DNA from: Gerris lacustris
Lineage: Eukaryota; Arthropoda; Insecta; Hemiptera; Gerridae
NCBI GenBank assembly: GCA_951217055.1
Contig: OX578276.1
Span: 63,190,402 to 63,254,401, forward strand
Direction: 5' to 3'
DNA: 64,000 bases
The notes below the pieces were generated by a model, which had not been told where the DNA came from, searched no databases, and saw only the letters and a program-made list of their open reading frames with translations. Both the position numbers and the translations under genes were made by a program. Shown here one piece after another: positions 54,528 through 64,000 of this stretch. How positions within the stretch are numbered: the stretch's first letter is position 1; each line of letters opens with the position of its first letter.

Positions 54528-54658
54528 TGCTTCCGAGCTTACCGAAGGTAACGGAAGCATTGTGTTCACTTTTGAGAACGAAAAACTTTTATGCCTCCGA
54601 TTTCAAAAATTCCAAGACAGAAATCCGTTTCAGACATCAGGGAACATTTTTGGTCTCG

Positions 54659-54702
<44 letters not shown>

Positions 54703-55127
54703 GGTCTGTGTGTCCGCGAATTATGAAACGTGCGACGATAACTTGAGTAAATGTCAACCGATTTTGATGAAATTTGGTAGACATGTTCGTTTTACCAATG
54801 CCCAGGACGAGTTCGTTGGACAACGTTATCCGTCCAAGCGTTCACGAGCTACGCTCGCGTAAACGTGAACTTAAAATTTAAAATTAAAATTTTTGGTCGG
54901 GGAAAAAATCTAACTTCACCTATTTAATGAGGCAAACATTTTTTTCAAATACAATTTTTTAGTAAAACCAACAGCGACACCGCTATGAAGTGTTAAAGAT
55001 CGCTAAAACTATTAATAGTTTTTACAAAATAAACAATATTACAATAAAGTAATATAACAATAATTGTTATAGTATATGATAGGATGCGAGGAAGCTATGT
55101 GCCACACTAATTGGCAGTCTATTTTTT
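54528..55127 (+). repeat. R1 repeat, reference copy (about 600 bp)
   Basis: The most complete copy. The 5' end TGCTTCCGAGCTTACCGAAG is followed by a block that inverts on it (GGTAACGGAAGCA), a small terminal hairpin. Then come TTTGAGAACGAAAAAC, CCAAGACAGAAATCCG, a (TCTG)n tract at 54659-54702, GAAACGTGCGACGATAACTT, GATTTTGATGAAATTTGGTA, CGTTATCCGTCCAAGCGTTC, CAGCGACACCGCTATGAAGT, and the 3' terminus GGATGCGAGGAAGCTATGTG then CTAATTGGCAGTCTATTTT. There are no TIRs and no frame beyond translated repeat. At least ten whole or partial copies occur in the window. Class unknown. Confidence 0.8.
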
Positions 55128-55329
55128 TTGTTTTGTTTATTTTGTTTATTTTTTTAATTTTATGTTATTTATTTATTTATTTTTTAAATTAAATTTGATT
55201 TTTCATTTTTTATTTCTTTTCTATTTTTATACATATTATACATTACAATGAGGATAAAAATAAATGTTAAGACATCCATACATAAATACATATACATACA
55301 ATACTTTCTTAAGTATTTTTTTTTTTTTT

Positions 55330-55697
55330 TTTATTTGCATGCGATGAGAGACACTTGACCACTTCTTTTTTATACTTTTCATAATCATGTACGTCTCTTG
55401 CTCTTTTTGGTAGTTGGTTAAAATATTTATAGGCTACTGAGCTAGCGTGGTTCTGAAGTAAGTTAGAGTGGTATGATTGGTTTTTAATTTGTTTGTTTGT
55501 CTTGTATCGTGTCTGATATGGGTGATTGGTTATATATTTAGTGATTTTAAAAAAGTGTAGTAATACTTGTTTTTTTGTATAGTTGCGAGATTGGTAGTAC
55601 AGGGAAGTCTTGGAAAAATGTATCAGTGGAATACAGTATAGGTTTTTTCAGTATAGTTTTTATAACTGCTTTTTGGGCTTGTTCTAAAGGATTAGTG
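55330..55697 (-). pseudogene. LINE reverse-transcriptase C-terminal fragment (jockey-like)
   Basis: On the minus strand, a frame beginning PLEQAQKAVIKTILKKPILY runs through FFQDFPVLPISQLYKK to TTLF. A one-base shift then gives KITKYITNHPYQTRYK and later HSNLLQNHASSVAYKYFNQL, PKRARDVHDYEKYKKEV and KCLSSHAN, before an A-run. The order (L-x-x-x-QKA-x-I-x-x-I-x-x-x-P; F-x-x-x-x-VLPI-x-x-LY; then an aromatic/Asn-Leu-Pro motif) fits the region after the catalytic domain of jockey/CR1-type non-LTR reverse transcriptases. The YADD core and endonuclease are absent. It lies next to the R1 reference copy. Confidence 0.65.
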
Positions 55698-55719
55698 TTA
55701 GTCTGTTGTCGTTTTTATT

Positions 55720-58265
55720 ATTTGCGTGTGTAGCTTAAGTCAGTTTTCTATCTAGAAATCCTAAATAGTAAATCTGCTTTGACTGAGGCATGGGAATTTG
55801 GATAACCCGGCGAGCCAGACCGATAAAAAGCTTGTGTCTCGTGAAGGAAGACACCCGAGACATATTGTTTTTGATAATGGGCGCAAGATATATCATCACT
55901 AGTCGATGGCATTGCTGAATTGTAGAGTGAAGACACCTAAATCCTAGTTGATGATTAGGAAGAACATTTTGGGATTATAGAATAGGAGTCAATCTTCAAA
56001 GGATAAGTTTCTCAATGATTTTCCTCATTATTGGATGAGGTTAATGGGGCGGAAGGGAGATAGGCGATGTGCAAGTTTATAGGGTATTATTACCTTATTC
56101 CAACACCGAATTCCAAGAATATCCCTATAAGTATTGAGAAAAAGGGATATCACACATTTATCTACAAAAGTGATGTTATTCCTTAGTCTAATTAACTTTT
56201 AAGACAAAGGCTATTCCTTAGTCTAATCTTCATACCCACCCAGGACGTCAAATTGCATTGAAATAGAGGGGTATCTAGCAAAAAAGTGCCCAATTAACTA
56301 TCACAGTTCCGCTTTTATACTTGCCCCGAGTCATTTATGTATCTTTTGAAACGTGATCTCAGTATCATAGCATCAGGCTGGCATCATAAAATACAGGCTG
56401 GTCTTGCAATAACATACGTTTTCTATTCAATGAATATATTTTTATTCAATAATATTAATGATATGGGAAAAAATACGCTAAGATCAATATATACATCAGT
56501 ATTAAAGACAATAAATTGAAAACTGATGCAAACTGTTTAATGAAATATTATTTAATCTTTAACAACGAATGTAGACTAACAATAACGATCTACAAGTTAG
56601 AAATAATGCAAGTCATTTTTTTTTTAAACAAAGAAATGTCGTTTTTGAAAAGGATAATACAATCTCTTTCATATTTGATATCTTTAAAGATTTATGGATC
56701 AAACACACACGAGTAGTTATTATAGCGTCCAATATTTTGAAGAGCCAAAGAAAAACGACCATCTTATGATGGCCCAAAAAGAAAATGATTGAGAATAAGA
56801 AAAAAGAGTGGACTCGCTTCGATCCAGATTTTTTCTTCCTTAAGCTTAGAAAAGTTCAAGACTCTTCAGCCTGAAAAAAGAGGGTGTTTTCTTTTATCGT
56901 CAACGCCTAACCAATATCACTCTATCAGCTGAACGGGCATTTCATAAAAAAGTTGGATAGGCCATGGCTTAGGTAATAAACTGAAATATGGTTGGGATAA
57001 ACCCAACTTTGGAATAGGTCCAAATATTTATTTTGATAAAAAAAAGAAGCAAAATCTATATGCTACCATCAACCCCTAGAATTTTTCACTCCTTTCATAT
57101 ATTGTAACATTCTCATAAAATGTCATAGACTCTCTTAAAATGAAAAATAAATTTCTTAAAAAAAAAAATGTAACGTCATCTTAAAAATATCTGCTATGGA
57201 ATGTTTATTTTTATTATTAGTCAATACATTTATGGACTACTTACAAAATTACGGTAAAATTATCACGATATACAAGATTCGCTGTATTTGAGTCATGTTA
57301 CAATAGTTTTTTATTAAGGTTCAAAATAATGTAATTATTACACTTTTTATAACTTTCTTGCAAATTAAAATTTAACTTATATTATTTTATAGCAGTTACT
57401 TTCACCATAAAGGCAAAATTCCTACAAAGACTGTAGTATAACAGGTTCGTTAGTTAGAGGGGCGTTATACAATTATTACTTAAATCATAATTTATTTATT
57501 TTTCACATGTTATAGATACCATATTCTTTTACATATAAATGCAAACAAAGTTTGTTTATATAACAATTGGAATTTTATGTATAACCTTTTTTAACTTAAA
57601 GGAAATTTGATATTGTTTTCACCACACAAATCTGAAACCAAGATTCCAAGGTAATTGTCCGTTTCGAGTGATTTTAGGACGATTTGTGTGGATTTTAGTT
57701 AGATATCTGTCAGTCTCTCTGACTGTGAGTGTGTCTGTCAACGTCACGCATAACTCCCCCACTCTTTAAACTAAAGAGTTGAACTACAACAAAAAACTAG
57801 TACACCCTGTGACAATTTTTTTGTTATACTAATATCGACAATAAACTACATTAATCAAAAAGATAAGTATAAAAAATAATACTACACAATAACAAAACAA
57901 ATATTATCATTCTCTCGTTTATAAAGAAATTTGTGGCATAGTCGTAACCGTTATTGGTTTCTTACTGATAAGGACTTATTATTTCATCAGTACACTTACC
58001 CTATCAGATTTTAGTGTGAGCAATGCAATAATCTTAAGATTTATGAAGTGTGCCTGAAACTACCAAATTCCTATAACGAACAAAGATTAAGAGCAGCATT
58101 TTAAGAGTAATAACAACAATTTTTAATACTAAAACATAGAAACCTTTTGATAGTATCTTATCCGAGATGAACATAGAGAGTATATGGGGTAGATGTATCA
58201 TCTTATCCATTATTAAGAGACAAAAATAAACTCAAACAGAACGTAGTAACTTTAAGCTGAAAGTG
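55720..58265. other. AT-rich DNA, no recognised gene
   Basis: Several short frames occur (for example 56337-56519 and 56516-56716), none with a recognisable motif. A degenerate R1-like piece with TCAGTCTCTCTGACTGTGAG may lie near 57640-57750. Confidence 0.4.
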
Positions 58266-58299
58266 AGAATTATACTTCTCTGCTCATTACTACTTTTAA

Positions 58300-58540
58300 G
58301 GTAATCACAGCATGATCTTCAGGAAATATTTCTTGTACTGGATTACCAATATATATATATTTCTCCCACTTTCCCTTGGTAAAATAAATCCTTCGTAAAA
58401 CCCCACACGTTGTAATCCATCGGATTGAGGTCTGGAGACCTGGCTGGTGGCCAAATTTATGGACTCGACTGATCCAGCGACCAGGGTAACGTTCATTTAA
58501 ATGAGAAGTGTGCCCTTGCCCACACATTTAAATTAATTTA
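58300..58540 (-). pseudogene. Mariner-family transposase C-terminal fragment
   Basis: On the minus strand, one frame gives HTSHLNERYPGRWISR. After a frame change near 58450 comes WPPARSPDLNPMDYNVWGF, then TKDLFYQGK. The order (H-x-x-x-L-x-x-x-(F/Y)PGRWI, then W-P-x-RSPDLNPMD and a W-G motif) is the DDE/D C-terminal half of IS630-Tc1-mariner transposases. The Asp of SPDLNPMD is the probable third catalytic residue. An AT microsatellite and stops follow. No TIRs were found around it. It may relate to the element at 34878-35496, whose remnant preserves the same segment. Confidence 0.75.
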
Positions 58541-58549
58541 AACTAGGGT

Positions 58550-59280
58550 GCTCTGCCCCTTACTAGCTTCGCTCGTTGAAAAGCGGCCGCTGCCTTGAAC
58601 CTTCGCACAATTTGACAATTAAACACATTTGTTTGTTTACAAAACTTTTTTAATAATATAGATAGATAAACAATAAACCGACAAACTATCCAAATTCTTT
58701 AAAAACCGATCAGTACATAGCTGGAATTAACAGTTGGTGTGGTACTTACATTAGTAGTATGGGTGCTCAAAAGTTTGTGGTTATGAGATAGATGTAGCAA
58801 TTGGCGCAGAGAGTCAACATTAATTTGGCTTATCCGTGGGCTTACTTTGAGGTATCATCTTAATTTCATTAAATGTAGAAGTGGTTTTTTATAAAGGATG
58901 ATTGAAGATGACAGGCAGACAAACAAAATTTAAAGCCTGGTTCTAGGTTTCCGTCCTGTGGCAAACTATATTAACTTAATAAATCCATTTATTTGATTTG
59001 AAGGTGGTATTATTCTCTGTAAAAAAAGACATTGTGTGGTACCTTCCTTGGACGAATGGACACTATGGGAATTTAAAGTGTAACCTTTAAAACATCTTAT
59101 GTGGATCTGGTTCGATTCCCAGTGAAATCATACTTATTTTAAAGCAGTATAAAATGTTTGCTACTATTATTAAAAACCATCCTGATTTCTTCCAAATCAG
59201 ATGAGCATTAGAGTAATGTGCAAAGAATATGTAGCCATTTATAGGCTATAATTTTGAGATATCATATACATTTTAACAGC
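58550..59280. other. AT-rich DNA with a possible SINE tail
   Basis: A B box GGTTCGATTCC at 59109-59119 is followed by CAGTGAAATCATACTTATTT, shared with 40917-40950. No good A box is visible upstream. At 58553-58580 the GCTTCGCTCGTTG phrase is common in insect interspersed repeats, but I could not bound it. Confidence 0.4.
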
Positions 59281-59284
59281 AATG

Positions 59285-59590
59285 TAATACCGTGTTTGCA
59301 CACTGCAATTGGCTACACAATTTGTGAGAGACGCAAGCGGTGACACATAGGAACTGTTCCAACATCTGACATTACGTCATTAGGATGGTTGCTCGGCATT
59401 ATGCCATGTCCTGCGTAGTTTCGTCGCGTCCGACTCATCAGTCTGCCCCTGATGAGTCGGAGGCGACGAAACGATGCAGAACATGCGTAATGCCGAGCCA
59501 ACATCTTAAAGACTTAATGTCTGATGTTGGAGCAGTTCCTAAGTGTCACGCTTGCGTGGCACATCCCTTGGTGTCTCTCACAAATTACAT
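59285..59590. mobile_element. Palindromic MITE D, cleaner copy
   Basis: A roughly 300-bp foldback. The left half runs ACAATTTGTGAGAGAC, TGACACATAGGAACTGTTCC, AACATCTGACATTACGTCAT, GCTCGGCATTATGCCATG, CGTTTCGTC-type blocks to CGACTCATCAG. The right half is the inverse from CTGATGAGTCGG to GTCTCTCACAAATTA. The centre is at about 59447. The left end carries a further TAATACCGTGTTTGCA that is also found at the end of the copy at 15180-15585. Frames here on both strands are MITE sequence. Confidence 0.75.
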
Positions 59591-59739
59591 ATACATTTTA
59601 TTTAAATTAGAATAGTGGTTTTTAATGATGGAAATTGAAAAAGTTGACCGACCGTCAGACTTGAGACTAAAAATTATATCTGAAATGCTTATCTTTCTAT
59701 AGATTGCATGTTAAGAGATTTGAATTCTTTATAAAGAAC

Positions 59740-60989
59740 TAGGGATGGGCGGAACGGAACGTAACTATAAAAATAACTAGTTCCAGTGTTGGAACGGTTC
59801 CAATCGTTCCAAGATTTCATGGAACTACGTTATTTTTGGAACGACTTTGAAGTTTTTATTTTACTGTCGAGTTTCATTTAGTTAATAAATTTTTATTGTT
59901 TGAATTCGATACAAATTTGTTACCACCATTTTACAAAAAAATAATATCTTTTAAGAATTATCGAGCAAAATAATACGAAACGTAACTGATTAAAGAGGAA
60001 ACGGAAACGAGAAAACAGTAACGAAACTAAACAACCAACTTAAAGGGAACGTTAAAAACTCGTTTCTCTTGGAACGAAACTAATGATCTTCGTTCCAAGC
60101 GCCAATACGTAACGTAACTGAAAAGACGAAACGGGAACGAGATAACGTAACGAAACTGTAACTCGGAGGGAACGTAAAAGATTCGTTTCGCGAGGAACGA
60201 AAACTATAGTTTCGTTCCAAGTTCCAGTTCCAGCCAAGCTGGAACGTAACGTGTGTGTCTTATGTTATCTTGTATAGTAGAGTAGAGTAATGGTGTGGGG
60301 ATGAGAGCTCGAGTCTCGGAATCACTCCAGTTATAATAGTGAAGCGTTATCTTTTTCTCTTTCAGAGACATTGATGCCTCTTTGCCGCTTTTTTTCTTTT
60401 AGGTCCATAGTCAACTTCCTCTTGTCACTTTCGCCCTTCGCCACTCGCTTCGTTTTTTTAGTTTTGTTTTCCGCTTTAGTAAATAGTTAGTAAAAATACG
60501 AAATAAACAGGTGAAATTTAATTATTTTTTTGTTTAGTTTTAGGATCTCGTTATGGAAAGAACATATTCTAGTATTTAAAAATATTATTTATACTGGTAT
60601 AAAATATACTTTTAAGTAGTTACCATAATGTTGTATCATAAACATTTTTATTATACTGTTTACTTGGTTGCAATTAAAATATCACTATAAAAAAATATAA
60701 GATAAAAAGATAAATAAAGAGATCTTAATAATATTATTATAAAGTTTGTATTTAATTTCAACTTTTCATCGTCAGCGTCAGTGAAGAGTGGAACTATTTA
60801 ATAAAGAAACGAAACTTATTGTAGAACGAACATGGACTAGACTCAGGAACACGTGAAGTATAAGAGAAACTGTTTCTTTGGAACATAAACTGATACGTTC
60901 CAAAAATAACTAGTTCCTGGAACTAGTTATTGGTTTGGAACGAAACGTTGTAACGCGTTCCACTCATGGAACCGTTCCTCCCATTCCTA
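59740..60989. mobile_element. hAT-type non-autonomous element, 1,250 bp, intact target duplication
   Basis: Ends TAGGGATGGGCGGAACGG (59740) and CCGTTCCTCCCATTCCTA (ending 60989), near-perfect inverses. Directly outside lie identical 8-bp sequences TAAAGAAC (59732-59739 and 60990-60997), the hallmark target duplication of hAT transposons. Inside, GGAACG and CGTTCC motifs recur many times, including a tandem pair of roughly 130-bp units (about 59980-60240). No transposase frame; the 60052-60237 minus frame is translated repeat. The flanks (CTTTCGTTATCATCGGTAAT at 61011) look like a degraded R1 copy, into which it inserted. Confidence 0.85.
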
Positions 60990-61145
60990 TAAAGAACTCA
61001 ATACTTTCGTTATCATCGGTAATCTCGGAAGGAAAAAGTTATAAAACATTTCAGATTATAATTTGTAAGATTATAAAACTCAGTTTCTTAATAATCGAAT
61101 AACATAAAAAAAATACTTGAAATTACTTAGTCGTAAAAATAATTT

Positions 61146-61374
61146 GGTACTTCTTTAGAATGGTACTCCCCTATATTTTTTTAGAATATAAAAGACAGAC
61201 TAAATAATTAAGTTAAAGGGATATTTTGTCCAATGTACTTTGGGACAAAGAATATCACACATTTTGTTTTTATAAAGGGAGTAACAGTCTAAAGAAGAAC
61301 ATTCCGTATACTTTCTTTAGATAGTTACTCCCCTATGCTTTTTTATAAGGGGAGTAACAATCCAAAGAAGTGCC
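61146..61374. mobile_element. 229-bp MITE
   Basis: Inverted ends GGTACTTCTTTAGAATGGTA, then CTCCCC, on the left, and GGGGAGTAACAATCCAAAGA then AGTGCC on the right. An internal GGGAGTAACAGTCTAAAGAA (about 61278) and its inverse (TTTCTTTAGATAGTTACTCC, near 61312) repeat the end motif, so the right half is a nested duplication. No clear target duplication. Confidence 0.65.
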
Positions 61375-61776
61375 TATTTATATAAAGACATATTTCAAAC
61401 TTCATATCTAATTTACATATTTTTCTAATGAGAAAACAATATAGAAATTATGTTTTATTTTATATAAAATATGTATGTATCAAAGACTAAGAAAATTCCA
61501 TTATATAGTTCTCTTATTTCACGTCTCACTTTCTAATTCTTAGCAAAAGCATTTTATGATTTAATAGCGGCGCCGGGTGATATGATATAAAGATGGGAAC
61601 TACTTTGATGTCGCTGCCTTATTCGACAATATTATGTTCAACGAAGCATCAGCTTTTCCACCACACAAAAGATTTTGATACCTTTGGTCTTTCCTTAACG
61701 AAATTTTGAACAACTAGGTAAAGGCTACATAGGAGCATTATATAAGTTTTGCTTTACCCTTTGGATAACGTGCACA

Positions 61777-61780
<4 letters not shown>

Positions 61781-61868
<88 letters not shown>
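61781..61868. repeat. (AT)n microsatellite
   Basis: About 88 bp of AT dinucleotide. Confidence 0.95.
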
Positions 61869-63727
<1,859 letters not shown>

Positions 63728-64000
63728 ATAAATCCCTATATTAAAAGAAAGCCTATGTATATAAAATAAATATATATATTTTTAAAGCACAAATAAAAAC
63801 ATTTTATGTATCAGATGCTTAATTTAAACGATGCCTAATGAAAGTGCGTTAAAGAACTTTACTTTCTTTTCTTTGAATATATTGCATTAATTTTGAATAA
63901 TTTTAATTAAATCATTATAAGTAATTTCCATATAATCTTGACCAAGTTATCACAAATAAATAAATATCAAATTAGGTTAAGTATTATATCTTTCATTTAT

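Noticed and set aside
54566..54823. ORF with a TDRQTDRQ repeat, and the overlapping plus-strand ORF
   Set aside because: They translate the (TCTG)n core and flanks of the R1 repeat; other R1 copies have stops and frameshifts there.
58270..58527. 85-residue ORF as an intact gene
   Set aside because: The mariner motifs run across two frames, so the long frame is only part of a broken transposase.
59313..59615. ORFs on both strands of MITE D
   Set aside because: The palindrome gives similar frames on both strands; the copy at 15180-15585 breaks them.
60052..60237. ORF with repeated FVPRETN-like segments
   Set aside because: It translates the tandem GGAACG repeat inside the hAT element.

Overview
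The window is AT-rich, repeat-dense eukaryotic DNA, most like intergenic or intronic sequence of an insect genome. The evidence is a set of arthropod-type transposons (piggyBac, Ty3/gypsy, IS630-Tc1-mariner, hAT, Helitron, jockey-like LINE, tRNA-derived SINEs) and nine or so very long (AT)n microsatellites. The Helitron ends resemble those known from hemipterans and other insects, but I cannot name the species. I find no convincing host protein-coding gene, no functional tRNA or rRNA gene, no operon, and no CRISPR array. Almost every long open frame is translated microsatellite or decayed transposon.

Layout. 1-5 kb: sparse AT-rich DNA, one unassigned interspersed repeat, one unidentified minus-strand ORF. 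5.0-8.1 kb: an inverted pair of a family called R1 here, then an internally deleted piggyBac relic. 8.9-10.4 kb: a decayed LINE tail and two direct copies of a gypsy 3' end. 11.7-14.4 kb: an R1 copy, then a possible transposase fragment. 14.4-21.7 kb: two inverted copies of a compound repeat (A+B), the left one carrying two later insertions; between them lie a SINE, a 1 kb palindromic element and long microsatellites. 22.9-28.6 kb: three terminal-inverted-repeat (TIR) elements and a SINE. 30-39 kb: R1 and R5 fragments and a mariner-like relic. 39.6-40 kb: two SINEs head to head. 41.5-43.4 kb: R1 copies. 44.9-46.4 kb: a tandem Helitron dimer. 48.0-50.2 kb: a long-TIR element with a second copy of the 1 kb palindromic element inserted in it. 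51.7-55.7 kb: R1 copies and a LINE fragment. 58.3 kb: a mariner transposase fragment. 59.3-61.4 kb: a palindromic MITE, a hAT element with an intact 8-bp target duplication, and a small MITE.

No genes work together here in the usual sense. The biology is nested transposition. The insertion order can be read in places: C and D went into B; the palindromic element into the 48-50 kb long-TIR element; hAT into an R1-like sequence. The most interesting structures are the near full-length 1 kb hairpin elements, the TIR element with repeated subterminal motifs, the GC-rich 18-bp palindromes at the piggyBac ends, and the Helitron dimer. All family assignments rest on reading by eye, without database searches.
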